Part shown: piece by piece, positions 7,866 to 15,433 of the stretch
Layout of the letters: each line of letters opens with the position of its first letter
Numbering within the stretch: position 1 is the stretch's first letter
Assembly: GCF_001439805.1 (NCBI RefSeq)
Contig: NZ_JYLK01000025.1
Coordinates: forward strand, 1 to 45,824
Direction: 5' to 3'
DNA from: Pseudomonas trivialis
GTDB lineage: Bacteria > Pseudomonadota > Gammaproteobacteria > Pseudomonadales > Pseudomonadaceae
Length of the DNA stretch: 45,824 nucleotides
Notes under the pieces: model-generated
The model's input: the letters and a program-made list of their open reading frames with translations, nothing else
What the model was told of the DNA's origin: nothing
Databases searched by the model: none
Made by a program: the position numbers and the translations under genes

Positions 7866-8675
7866 TTACCGTGAACGCGCACGTTGCGGTGCAATCAACT
7901 CGCAGAGTTTGGCCACTGCGTCGACCATTTGACCGCTGGGCCGCTCCAGCCCTTTATCGGGCACCCGCAGCAAACGTCCTTGGGCCACCGCCGCGATGTG
8001 CGGCCAGGCCCTCCAGGCTTCCAGTTGCTGCTGATCCCCCGCCAGGATCACCTCCGGATTGCGCTGCAGCACCGACTCGACACTGACCTGCGGCGCCGGC
8101 AGCGTGAGGTCGTCGAACACGTTGCGGGCCCCGCAGACCGCCAGGGCATCACTGATGATCTGTCCTCCACCCACGGTATACAGCGGCTGATTCCACACCT
8201 GATAAAACACCCGAACCGGCTCGGCGCGCTGGTAGCGTTTGCGCAATTCAAGCAGACGCTGGCGCAGCCGGGTGGCGAGCTGGCGACCTGCATCGGCGCG
8301 GCCCACCTGCTCGCCAATAGCCTGCACCTGGCTCGCCAGTTGCTCAAGACTGTGGGGTTCGGCGACATACACGGGGATCTTCAGGCGTTGCAGCTGCTCA
8401 CGCTGGGCCGGGCCGACGCTGCCGGGCCACAACAGGATCAGGTCGGGTTGCAGGCTCAGCAGGCGCTCCATGTCCAACTGCCCGTAATGCCCGACCGAGG
8501 GCACGTTCGCCAGCGCCGCTGGACGCTCGCCGCCATCGAGCACACCCACCAGCAAATCGGCGGCGCCCAGTTCCAGCATGATTTCTGAGAGCGACGGCGC
8601 CAGGCTGATGACCCGCTCGGCAGCCAATGCCTGGGCACTGAACGCCAGCAGCAGCGCCAGCCAATAGCGTTTCAT
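7866..8675 (-). CDS. btuF: Periplasmic cobalamin-binding protein
   Basis: The 269-residue protein has a signal peptide (MKRYWLALLLAFSAQALAAE) and a class III binding-protein fold: RVISLAPSLSEIMLELGA, then LLVGVLDGG, then LSLQPDLILLWPG, a long linker helix, and a second lobe (PEVILAGD). In E. coli, BtuF hands B12 to the BtuCD transporter. No btuC or btuD lies in the window, so the permease must be elsewhere. The start overlaps the stop of the preceding membrane protein gene by ATGA (8672-8675), so the two are translationally coupled. Confidence 0.88.
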   Translation of the reverse strand: MKRYWLALLLAFSAQALAAERVISLAPSLSEIMLELGAADLLVGVLDGGERPAALANVPSVGHYGQLDMERLLSLQPDLILLWPGSVGPAQREQLQRLKIPVYVAEPHSLEQLASQVQAIGEQVGRADAGRQLATRLRQRLLELRKRYQRAEPVRVFYQVWNQPLYTVGGGQIISDALAVCGARNVFDDLTLPAPQVSVESVLQRNPEVILAGDQQQLEAWRAWPHIAAVAQGRLLRVPDKGLERPSGQMVDAVAKLCELIAPQRARSR

Positions 8676-9091
8676 CCCAATTGACGCGGGATGCGGTAGA
8701 GATAAAACAACACCGTCGTCGACAGCGCCAGCAAGAACAACGGTACCGCCTCCAGACCGACGAACACCGCCAGCGCACCGATCCAGGCAGGCAGCGCGGC
8801 CATCAGCAAAGCCGTGCGTCGACGGGCCGCAAGGGTGATCCAGGCGGCGGGTTCTTCGGGTGTATCGAGGGCCTTTGAGGTGGCGATCAGCGCGTTTTTA
8901 TAGCCATGGAAATAGCGCAGACTGAGAAACATCGACGCCACGCCGGCAATGAAGAACGGCATGGCCAGCATGGGCAGCAGGGATTGGGCGCGGCCAAACA
9001 CCAGATTGATCACGAACAACGGCAGCAATGCCAGGGCCAGGTACTGCCACCAGTTGATGGACAGTCGCCGTTTCACCTGGCCGCGAGTCAC
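8672..9091 (-). CDS. Small multi-span membrane protein between ribA and btuF
   Basis: The 139-residue protein begins at a GTG (9089-9091) that overlaps the ribA stop (GTGA), and its own stop overlaps btuF, so three genes are translationally coupled. It has a basic N-terminus and about four hydrophobic stretches: YLALALLPLFVINLVFG, MPFFIAGVASMFLSL, ALLMAALPAWIGALAVFVGL and PLFLLALSTTVLFYLY. It is too short to be a BtuC permease (about ten spans). An equivalent gene lies at this place in P. aeruginosa (PA4046, from memory). Function unknown; position suggests a link to B12 uptake. Confidence 0.82.
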   Translation of the reverse strand: MTRGQVKRRLSINWWQYLALALLPLFVINLVFGRAQSLLPMLAMPFFIAGVASMFLSLRYFHGYKNALIATSKALDTPEEPAAWITLAARRRTALLMAALPAWIGALAVFVGLEAVPLFLLALSTTVLFYLYRIPRQLG

Positions 9092-9705
9092 GCGCGGTCG
9101 ACCTCGCCCTGGTGTTCATTGCCCATCATGTGATCGAGCTTGCTGGCCTTGGTGGCCAGATAAAGCTTGTTGTGCGGGTTGTGCCCGGTGTGCAGCGGCA
9201 CACGCTCGGCGACGGTGATGCCCATCTCGGTCAGGGCCTTGACCTTGCGCGGGTTGTTGGTCATCAGGCGCAGGGATTTCACACCCAGGTGCTCCAGCAT
9301 CGGCAGGCAGATCCCATAGTCGCGTTGATCAGCGGCAAAGCCCAGGCGCTCGTTGGCCTCAACGGTATCGGCACCGCCGTCCTGCAGCTCATAAGCGCGG
9401 ATCTTGTTCATCAGGCCAATGCCCCGGCCTTCCTGGCGCAGGTACAGCAACACCCCACGGCCTTCACGGGCGATAGCCTGCAGCGCCGCTTCCAGTTGCG
9501 AACCGCAGTCGCAACGCTGGCTGAACAAGGCGTCACCGGTGAGGCACTCGGAGTGCACACGGCCCAGCACCGGCTCGCCATCAGCGATATCGCCCAGGCT
9601 CAGCACAACGTGCTCGCGCCCGGTGGCTTCTTCGAGAAAGCCGTTCATGGTGAACGTGGCAAAAGGGGTAGGCAGCTTGGAAGCGGCGACGAAAACGACG
9701 GGCAC
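9088..9705 (-). CDS. ribA: GTP cyclohydrolase II
   Basis: The 205-residue enzyme opens the ring of GTP to give the first pyrimidine intermediate of riboflavin synthesis, plus formate and pyrophosphate. The zinc-binding cysteines are all present in ECLTGDALFSQRCDCGSQLE (residues about 53-72). The GTP and catalytic region reads LYLRQEGRGIGLMNKIRAYE, followed by NERLGFAADQRDYGI and MTNNPRKVKAL. Length equals E. coli RibA (196) plus a few residues. It leads the ribA / membrane protein / btuF run. A second, degenerate copy of this domain is fused to the DHBP synthase at 11883-12974, so this gene should supply the activity. Confidence 0.96.
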   Translation of the reverse strand: MPVVFVAASKLPTPFATFTMNGFLEEATGREHVVLSLGDIADGEPVLGRVHSECLTGDALFSQRCDCGSQLEAALQAIAREGRGVLLYLRQEGRGIGLMNKIRAYELQDGGADTVEANERLGFAADQRDYGICLPMLEHLGVKSLRLMTNNPRKVKALTEMGITVAERVPLHTGHNPHNKLYLATKASKLDHMMGNEHQGEVDRA

Positions 9706-9784
9706 CGTGTGCTCCTGATTTCAGATTTCACAGAGGCGGGCATTGTAACAGCAGGTTCCGACAGACGCTTAAGCTCAATGAGCG

Positions 9785-9798
9785 CTGATCAAGATCAA
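9785..9798 (-). promoter_or_regulatory. ANR/FNR-like box upstream of ribA
   Basis: On the minus strand the site reads TTGATCTTGATCAG, which matches the ANR/DNR consensus TTGAT-N4-ATCAA at nine of ten fixed bases. It lies 80 bases before the ribA start. A TACAAT (-10 like) is at 9742-9747 on the minus strand. The gap of about 55 bases to the predicted start of transcription is not the classical 41.5, so activity is uncertain. Confidence 0.4.
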
Positions 9799-9837
9799 TC
9801 GGTTCGATTGGCCTTCGCCGCAGTTCTATGCACGTCA

Positions 9838-10803
9838 CTACGGTGTCTCATGAAAATGCTGATAGCCACGAACCCGCGGGGTGACGTCGCGCCCATTGGC
9901 ATCCTGCAGCGTCACGCCCTGCCCCGTCGCCGCCCGACCGATCACGTGGACCGGCCAGCCACCGGCCAGCAGCGGCGCGAGCGCAGCCTCCGGCAACGTG
10001 AACGCCAGCACATAGTCATCGCCGCCACTCAACGCGGCCACACGGGCCTCGTCATCGCCAACAAACGCCAGCAAGGCTGCAGACAACGGCAGCGCCTCTT
10101 GCTCGATCAACAGGCTGACCGCCGACGCCCTGGCGATATGCCCGCAGTCGGCCAGCAACCCGTCGGAGATATCCATGGCCGAGGTCGCCTTGCCGCGCAG
10201 CGCCACACCCAGGGCCAGTTGCGGTTGCGGCGACCAGTAATGGGCCAGCAGCGGCTCGGCAATGGTGGCATCCGCGGTGCGCTGGCCCAGCACCAACGGC
10301 AACGCGCCGGCGGCATTGCCCAATTCGCCGCCCACACAAAGCAGATCCCCCGGCTGCGCACCGCTGCGGGTCAACGCCTGACCGGCCGGCACACGGCCAA
10401 ACACGGTCAGGGTCAGGCTCAGCGGGCCGCGCGTGGTGTCGCCCCCCACCAGCCTTACGTCGCAGCGTTGCGCCATGGCGTTCAAACCCTGGGCATAGCG
10501 TTGCAGCCAATCGGCATCGACGGTCGGGGTGGTGAGGGCAAGGGTGAATGCAAGGGGGCTGGCGCCCATGGCAGCCAGGTCGCTCACCGCCACGGCCAAC
10601 GAGCGCTGGCCGAGCAGGAACGGGTCACAGGGGTTGGCAAAATGCACGCCGGCCACCAGGGTATCGGTGGAAACCGCCAGTTGCTCGCCGGCAGGCAGCG
10701 CCAGCAAGGCGCAATCGTCGCCGATCCCCAGGGCAATGCCTTCGCCGCCCTGCGCACAGGGCGCGGCGGCGAAGTAATTGCGGATCAGCTCGAACTCGCC
10801 CAT
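9838..10803 (-). CDS. thiL: Thiamine-monophosphate kinase
   Basis: The 321-residue protein uses ATP to phosphorylate thiamine monophosphate to the diphosphate cofactor. It has the PurM/ThiL-type ATP site: GIGDDCALLALP near residue 27, DTLVAGVHF, SLAVAVSDLAAMGASP, and the second domain SAMDISDGLLADCGHIA and SGGDDYVLAF. Length is typical (E. coli 325). It starts 18 bases after nusB and closes the nrdR-rib-nusB-thiL operon. In PAO1 pgpA follows thiL; here it does not. The product serves Dxs, encoded 5 kb away. Confidence 0.96.
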   Translation of the reverse strand: MGEFELIRNYFAAAPCAQGGEGIALGIGDDCALLALPAGEQLAVSTDTLVAGVHFANPCDPFLLGQRSLAVAVSDLAAMGASPLAFTLALTTPTVDADWLQRYAQGLNAMAQRCDVRLVGGDTTRGPLSLTLTVFGRVPAGQALTRSGAQPGDLLCVGGELGNAAGALPLVLGQRTADATIAEPLLAHYWSPQPQLALGVALRGKATSAMDISDGLLADCGHIARASAVSLLIEQEALPLSAALLAFVGDDEARVAALSGGDDYVLAFTLPEAALAPLLAGGWPVHVIGRAATGQGVTLQDANGRDVTPRVRGYQHFHETP

Positions 10804-10821
10804 GCCGGACTCAAGCGCACA

Positions 10822-11322
10822 TCAGCGCTTGTACGCCTTGACTTCGGCTTCACGCAGGCGCGGGGCCAGCTTGTCGAGCACGCCGTTGACAAACTTGTGG
10901 CCGTCGGTGGAACCGTAGACTTTCGCCAGTTCGATCCCTTCGTTGATCACCACGCGGTACGGCACGTCGACGCGTTTGAGCAGTTCCCAGGCGGACAGGC
11001 GCATGACGCACAGCTCAACCGGGTCGAGTTCTTCGATGGTCAGGTCCAGGCACGGGGCCAGGGCCGCGTCGATCTCGCTCAGGTTGGCGTGCACACCGTG
11101 CAGGATGTCGTGGAAATACGGCAGGTCGGCGAAGGTGAAGTCATTGTCGACGCGAAACTGCGCTTCGATTTCGGTCAACGAGGTGCCCGCCATCTGACGC
11201 TGGTACAGCGCCTGGGTGGCCAGTTGACGCGCAGCGCGACGCTTTTCGTTTTTCGAAGGCTTGCCGGCGTCCGCAGGGCGCGGGTCGCGTGGGTTGAAGT
11301 TGTCGCCGTCGTCGGAAATCAC
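10822..11322 (-). CDS. nusB: Transcription antitermination factor NusB
   Basis: From the GTG at 11320-11322 the protein has 166 residues (starting ISDDGDNFNPR after the first Met). An open frame runs further upstream but only over ribH sequence. The NusB fold is clear: EKRRAARQLATQALYQRQMA with the Arg-rich helix that binds boxA RNA, then DLPYFHDILHGV, LTIEELDPVELCVMRLSAWE and VVINEGIELAKVYGSTDGHK. With NusE (S10) it helps transcription of rRNA operons avoid termination. Its GTG start overlaps the ribH stop. The N-terminus is about 20 residues longer than in E. coli (139), as in other pseudomonads. Confidence 0.94.
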   Translation of the reverse strand: MISDDGDNFNPRDPRPADAGKPSKNEKRRAARQLATQALYQRQMAGTSLTEIEAQFRVDNDFTFADLPYFHDILHGVHANLSEIDAALAPCLDLTIEELDPVELCVMRLSAWELLKRVDVPYRVVINEGIELAKVYGSTDGHKFVNGVLDKLAPRLREAEVKAYKR

Positions 11323-11795
11323 TTGGCCTCCAACTGCGACAGCAGGCTGACCATTTCCAGGGCGGACAAGGCAGCTTCTGCGCCCTTGTTGCCGGCTTTG
11401 GTGCCGGAACGCTCGATGGCCTGCTCGATGGAATCCACGGTCAGCACGCCGAACGCGACCGGCACGCCGAACTCCATGGACACCTGGGCCAGGCCCTTGG
11501 TGCATTCACCGGCGACGTATTCAAAGTGCGGGGTGCCGCCACGAATCACGGCGCCCAGGGCGATGATCGCCGCGTATTCGCCTTGTTGAGCAACTTTTTG
11601 CGCAACCAGTGGAATTTCGAAGGCGCCAGGGGCACGGATCAGGGTGATATCGCTTTCGCTCACACCGTGGCGAACCAGGGCGTCCACGGCACCGCTTACC
11701 AGGCTTTCAACCACGAAGCTGTTGAAGCGGCCAACCACCAGGGCGTAGCGGCCTTTGGGGGCGATGAAGGTACCTTCGATGGTCTTCAGGGTCAT
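11319..11795 (-). CDS. ribH: 6,7-dimethyl-8-ribityllumazine synthase
   Basis: The 158-residue protein condenses the ribityl-aminopyrimidine with 3,4-dihydroxy-2-butanone 4-phosphate, the step before riboflavin synthase, and forms an icosahedral or pentameric shell. Marks are VVGRFNSFVVESLVSGAVDAL, the loop RAPGAFEIPLVAQKVA, AIIALGAVIRGGTPHFEYVA (phosphate and catalytic His region), and VPVAFGVLTVDSIEQAIER. Length matches the family (156). It is followed by nusB with a four-base overlap and preceded by an 87-base gap that holds two hairpins. Confidence 0.96.
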   Translation of the reverse strand: MTLKTIEGTFIAPKGRYALVVGRFNSFVVESLVSGAVDALVRHGVSESDITLIRAPGAFEIPLVAQKVAQQGEYAAIIALGAVIRGGTPHFEYVAGECTKGLAQVSMEFGVPVAFGVLTVDSIEQAIERSGTKAGNKGAEAALSALEMVSLLSQLEAK

Positions 11796-11804
11796 TCGAC
11801 AAAT

Positions 11805-11839
11805 CTCTTAAAGAGCAGGGACGCGAAAAAGGCGTCCCT
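11805..11839 (-). other. Intercistronic hairpins between ribBX and ribH
   Basis: An 8-base stem AGGGACGC/GCGTCCCT (11817-11824 and 11832-11839) closes a 7-base loop. Next to it on the ribH side is an 11-base palindrome CTCTTAAAGAG (11805-11815). The stem has no proper U-run after it on the minus strand, so it is not a standard terminator. It could be an mRNA processing or stability element. Confidence 0.45.
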
Positions 11840-11882
11840 CAGTGATGTGTTAACCGCGAACAAGGGGCAAAAATCGCCGGTT

Positions 11883-12974
11883 TTATTCGGAGGGCACGTA
11901 TTCTACAACTTCCAGGTCGAATCCGGATATCGCATTAAATTTCATCGGTGCGCTCATCAGGCGCATTTTGCGCACGCCCAGGTCGCGCAGAATCTGCGAA
12001 CCGGCACCGACGATGCTGTAGGTGGTCGGCGTCTTGATCGTGGCGTGCTCGGCGGTTTCACGGATATGGGCGAGCAGAACATCGCCATCCACCGGATTGC
12101 CGAGCAACAGCACCACGCCGCTGCCGGCCTCGGACACCGCCGCCATGGCAGCGCGCAGGCTCCAGCGACCCGGTTGTTTGACCATCAGCAGGTCGCGCAG
12201 CGGGTCCATGTTGTGCACCCGCACCAGGGTCGGTTCATCGGCGCTGATGCTGCCCAGGGTGAGGGCCATGTGCACGTCGCCTTCCACCGAGTCACGGTAG
12301 GTCACCAGATTGAACTGGCCCAGTTCGCTGTCCAGCGGCTGCTCGGCAATCCGCTGAACGGTACGTTCGTGGATCATGCGGTAGTGGATCAGGTCGGCGA
12401 TGGTGCCGATCTTGAGGTTGTGCTCTGCCGCGAAGGTCTCGAGTTCGCTGCGACGGGCCATGGTGCCGTCGTCGTTCATCACTTCGCAGATCACGCCGCT
12501 GGGCTCGAACCCGGCCATGCGCGCCAGGTCGCAGGCCGCTTCGGTGTGGCCGGCGCGCGCCAGAGTGCCGCCCGGCTGGGCCATCAGCGGGAAGATATGG
12601 CCGGGGCTGACGATGTCTTCGGCCCTGGCGTCGCGGGCGGCAGCCGCTTGCACGGTGCGCGCGCGGTCAGCGGCGGAGATGCCGGTGGTGACGCCGGTGG
12701 AGGCTTCGATGGACACGGTGAACTTGGTGCCGAAACCCGAACCGTTGCGCGGCGCCATCAACGGCAGCTTGAGCAGTTCGCAGCGCTCGCGGCTCATGGG
12801 CATGCAGATCAACCCGCGGGCATGCTTGGCCATGAAGTTGATGTGTTCAGCCTTGCAGGCCTCGGCGGCCATGATGATGTCGCCTTCGTTCTCGCGGTCT
12901 TCGTCATCCATCAGGATGACCATCTTGCCTTGGCGGATGTCTTCAACCAGTTCTTCGATGCTGTTGAGCGCCAC
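11883..12974 (-). CDS. ribB: DHBP synthase with degenerate GTP cyclohydrolase II domain (RibBX type)
   Basis: The 363-residue protein has two domains. Residues 1-205 are 3,4-dihydroxy-2-butanone-4-phosphate synthase, which makes the four-carbon unit of riboflavin from ribulose 5-phosphate: ILMDDEDRENEGDIIMAAE with the acidic metal site, TGISAADRARTVQAA, SPGHIFPLMAQPGG and AGHTEAACDLARMAG. Residues about 210-363 resemble GTP cyclohydrolase II, but the zinc cysteines are missing: where RibA has SECLTGD, this has HNMDPLRD. The arrangement is the RibBX variant reported as common in Proteobacteria. The second domain has no known function. The real RibA is encoded at 9088-9705. Confidence 0.93.
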   Translation of the reverse strand: MALNSIEELVEDIRQGKMVILMDDEDRENEGDIIMAAEACKAEHINFMAKHARGLICMPMSRERCELLKLPLMAPRNGSGFGTKFTVSIEASTGVTTGISAADRARTVQAAAARDARAEDIVSPGHIFPLMAQPGGTLARAGHTEAACDLARMAGFEPSGVICEVMNDDGTMARRSELETFAAEHNLKIGTIADLIHYRMIHERTVQRIAEQPLDSELGQFNLVTYRDSVEGDVHMALTLGSISADEPTLVRVHNMDPLRDLLMVKQPGRWSLRAAMAAVSEAGSGVVLLLGNPVDGDVLLAHIRETAEHATIKTPTTYSIVGAGSQILRDLGVRKMRLMSAPMKFNAISGFDLEVVEYVPSE

Positions 12975-12989
12975 GCGGCACCCCCTTGG

Positions 12990-13652
12990 TCAGGATTTGA
13001 GGTAGCCGTTGGCGGCCAAAAAACGTTCGGTGATGTTACTGCCGGTTGGCTCTGCGGCCTTGTCGCCCATCAACAGGCGCTCCAGGTAACGGGCCAGCAG
13101 GTCGACCTCCAGGTTCACCCGGCGGCCCGGCTGGTAGGACGCCATGATGGTTTCGCTGAGGGTGTGGGGAATGATGGTCAGCTCGAATTCGGCGCCATTC
13201 ACGGCGTTAACGGTCAGGCTGGTGCCGTCCACGGTGATCGAACCTTTGTGGGCGATGTACTTGGCCAGCTCTTTGGGCGCGCGGATGCGAAACTCCACGG
13301 CCCGCGCGTTTTCGCTGCGCGCGACCACTTCGCCGACGCCGTCGACGTGACCGCTGACCAGGTGGCCACCCAGACGCGTGGTCGGCGTGAGGGCTTTTTC
13401 CAGGTTGACCGGGCTGCCGGCCTTGAGGTCGCTCATCGCGGTGCAGTCCAGGGTTTCGCGGCTCACATCGGCGGCAAAGCCATTGCCCGGCAGTTCAACG
13501 ACGGTGAGGCATACGCCGCTCACCGCAATGCTGTCGCCCAGTTTGACGTCGCCCAGGTCGAGCTTGCCGGTTTCAACCAGCAAGCGGATATCGCCGCCTT
13601 TGGGGGTCATTGCGCGGATGCTGCCGATGGATTCGATGATGCCGGTGAACAT
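12990..13652 (-). CDS. ribE: Riboflavin synthase alpha chain
   Basis: From the ATG at 13652 the protein has 220 residues and starts MFTGIIESIGSI, the invariant N-terminus of this enzyme. An open frame upstream has no family similarity. It is built from two similar lumazine-binding halves: LDLGDVKLGDSIAVSGVCLT with CTAMSDLKAGSPVNLEKAL in the first, and GHLVSGHVDGVGEV with ITVDGTSLTVNAVNG in the second. The enzyme dismutates two lumazine molecules to riboflavin. It is named ribC in E. coli and ribE in B. subtilis style. It lies 46 bases after ribD and 15 before ribBX. Confidence 0.95.
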   Translation of the reverse strand: MFTGIIESIGSIRAMTPKGGDIRLLVETGKLDLGDVKLGDSIAVSGVCLTVVELPGNGFAADVSRETLDCTAMSDLKAGSPVNLEKALTPTTRLGGHLVSGHVDGVGEVVARSENARAVEFRIRAPKELAKYIAHKGSITVDGTSLTVNAVNGAEFELTIIPHTLSETIMASYQPGRRVNLEVDLLARYLERLLMGDKAAEPTGSNITERFLAANGYLKS

Positions 13653-13698
13653 GTCGTTCTCCTGAAAACGGGGGACGGGCGCCTGAGCCCGGTCAGAA

Positions 13699-14826
13699 TT
13701 ATACGCTCGCTGCTGGCACAGGGATGGCAGTGACTCGCCAGTCGTCGCCCACAGCGCGCAGGTCAGTGATCTTGAGTTGGGGGGCGTCGGCCAGCTTCTC
13801 AAGCGGCCAGTCCAGCAATGGCCGGGCGGCGGAGCCCAGGAACTTGCCGGCGACGAAAATCACGTATTCGTCCACCAGGCCCTGCTGGGCAAATGCACCG
13901 GCCAGACTTGGCCCGGCTTCCACCAGCACCTCGTTGACGCCACGGGCTGCCAGGGCCACCAGCGCCGAGCGCAGGTCGACCTGACCCTCCACGCCCGGCA
14001 CCACCAGGCATTCGGGGCCACGGGGGAACTGTTTTTCCGCGGTGACGCAGGTGATCACCAGCGCCGGGCCGGCCTTGAAGAACGGCGCATTGAGCGGCAC
14101 GCGCAGCCGGCCGTCGATCAGCACGCGCAGCGGCGGGCGGGACATGGCCAGGGCGGTGGTGTCGGGATCGAGGCCGAGCTCGGCGGCGCGCACGGTCAGG
14201 CGCGCACCGTCGGCCAGCACCGTGTCGGCGCCGGTCAGCACCACACTGGCCTGGGCGCGCAGGCGCTGCACGGCGGCGCGGGCGGCGGGGCCGGTGATCC
14301 ATTGGCTTTCGCCGCTGGCCATCGCGGTGCGCCCGTCCAGGCTCATCGCCAGCTTGACCCGCACGAACGGCAGGCCATGTTCCATGCGTTTGAGAAAGCC
14401 GGGGTTAAGCGCTCGCGCTTCGGCTTCCAGCACACCGCTGCGCACCTCGATACCGGCCTGGGCCAGGCGCTGCATGCCGCGCCCGGCCACTTCCGGATTG
14501 GGGTCCTGCATGCCGGCCACCACCCGCGCGACGCCGGCCGTCACCAGCGCATCGGCGCAGGGCGGCGTGCGGCCGTGGTGGCTGCAGGGTTCGAGAGTGA
14601 CGTACACCGTGGCGCCGCGCGCCTTGCTACCTGCGGCGCGCAGGGCGTTGGGTTCGGCATGGGGTTCGCCGGTGCGCTCATGCCAGCCTTCGCCGACAAT
14701 CTGCCCGTCACGCACGATCACGCAGCCCACGCGGGGGTTGGGATGGGTGGTGTACAGGCCCTTGCGCGCAAGTTCCAGGGCGCGGGCCATGTAATGGGCG
14801 TCGAGCACCGCCTGTTCATTGCTCAT
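13699..14826 (-). CDS. ribD: Riboflavin biosynthesis deaminase/reductase
   Basis: The 375-residue bifunctional enzyme deaminates the ring-opened pyrimidine and then reduces its ribosyl chain with NADPH. The N-terminal cytidine-deaminase-like domain has HAEPNALRAAG (zinc His and catalytic Glu) and PCSHHGRTPPCADAL (zinc Cys pair). The reductase domain begins near residue 150 with VRVKLAMSLDGRTAM and SQWITGPAARA and ends near VGDDWRVTAIP. Length matches E. coli RibD (367). The ATG at 14826 overlaps the nrdR stop by four bases. Confidence 0.96.
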   Translation of the reverse strand: MSNEQAVLDAHYMARALELARKGLYTTHPNPRVGCVIVRDGQIVGEGWHERTGEPHAEPNALRAAGSKARGATVYVTLEPCSHHGRTPPCADALVTAGVARVVAGMQDPNPEVAGRGMQRLAQAGIEVRSGVLEAEARALNPGFLKRMEHGLPFVRVKLAMSLDGRTAMASGESQWITGPAARAAVQRLRAQASVVLTGADTVLADGARLTVRAAELGLDPDTTALAMSRPPLRVLIDGRLRVPLNAPFFKAGPALVITCVTAEKQFPRGPECLVVPGVEGQVDLRSALVALAARGVNEVLVEAGPSLAGAFAQQGLVDEYVIFVAGKFLGSAARPLLDWPLEKLADAPQLKITDLRAVGDDWRVTAIPVPAASV

Positions 14827-15293
14827 TGTTTGGACGGCTCACGCGCCAGGCGGTCGATCTCTTCGCGGAACTCGTTGAGGTCCTGGAAGCGTCGATACAC
14901 GGAGGCGAAACGGATATAGGCGACTTCGTCGAGCTTTTGCAGCTCGCCCATCACCAGTTCGCCCACCACCAGGCTCTTGACCTCGCGCTCGCCGGTCGCA
15001 CGCAGCTTGTGCTTGATGTGCGCCAGCGCCGCTTCCAGACGCTCGACACTCACCGGGCGTTTTTCCAGGGCGCGCTGCATACCGGCGCGCAGTTTGTCTT
15101 CGTCGAACGGCTGGCGGCTGCCGTCGGACTTGATCAGACGGGGCAATACCAGTTCGGCGGTTTCAAAGGTGGTGAAACGTTCACCGCAGCCAGACGCCAG
15201 GCATTCACGCCGGCGACGCACTTGATCGCCCTCGGCGACCAGACGCGAATCAATGACTTTGGTGTCGTTGGCACCGCAGAAGGGACAGTGCAT
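14823..15293 (-). CDS. nrdR: Transcriptional repressor NrdR
   Basis: From the ATG at 15293 the protein has 156 residues beginning MHCPFCGANDTKVIDSR, the standard NrdR start; the open frame before it is not conserved. Residues 1-40 form a zinc ribbon (CPFC and C-x4-GCGERF). Residues 45-150 are an ATP-cone (VLPRLIKSDGSRQPFDEDKL) that senses ATP/dATP. NrdR represses ribonucleotide reductase genes through paired NrdR boxes. It heads the riboflavin operon here, as in many Proteobacteria. The N-terminal coding region is divergent from a YbaY-like gene with 140 bases between them. Confidence 0.95.
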   Translation of the reverse strand: MHCPFCGANDTKVIDSRLVAEGDQVRRRRECLASGCGERFTTFETAELVLPRLIKSDGSRQPFDEDKLRAGMQRALEKRPVSVERLEAALAHIKHKLRATGEREVKSLVVGELVMGELQKLDEVAYIRFASVYRRFQDLNEFREEIDRLAREPSKQ

Positions 15294-15433
15294 GGTTGGC
15301 AGGCAACAAAAAAAGGGAGGGCCATGGTAGCGCATCCCCGTGGCAAGACAAGCCATAGCCTTTACGGTATATAGGCAGGCTTATATGTTTGTTACCTTTC
15401 ACGTCACGGATTTAGTCCTTTCTGGAGCTGTAC

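Noticed and set aside
9773..9783. GCTCAATGAGC as a further copy of the Fic operator
   Set aside because: Only the five-base core is shared; the CGAA flanks and 11-base spacer are absent, so chance is likely.
9112..11589. Open frame of about 825 codons on the plus strand
   Set aside because: It runs antisense through ribA, thiL and nusB and has low-complexity His/Gln/Arg-rich text typical of the reverse of high-GC genes.
12975..13011. FMN riboswitch ahead of ribBX
   Set aside because: Only 15 bases separate ribE and ribBX, too few for the element, and no conserved FMN riboswitch core is visible elsewhere in the operon.
11526..13733. Open frame of about 735 codons on the plus strand
   Set aside because: Antisense shadow of ribH, ribBX and ribE; no family similarity, composition typical of a shadow.
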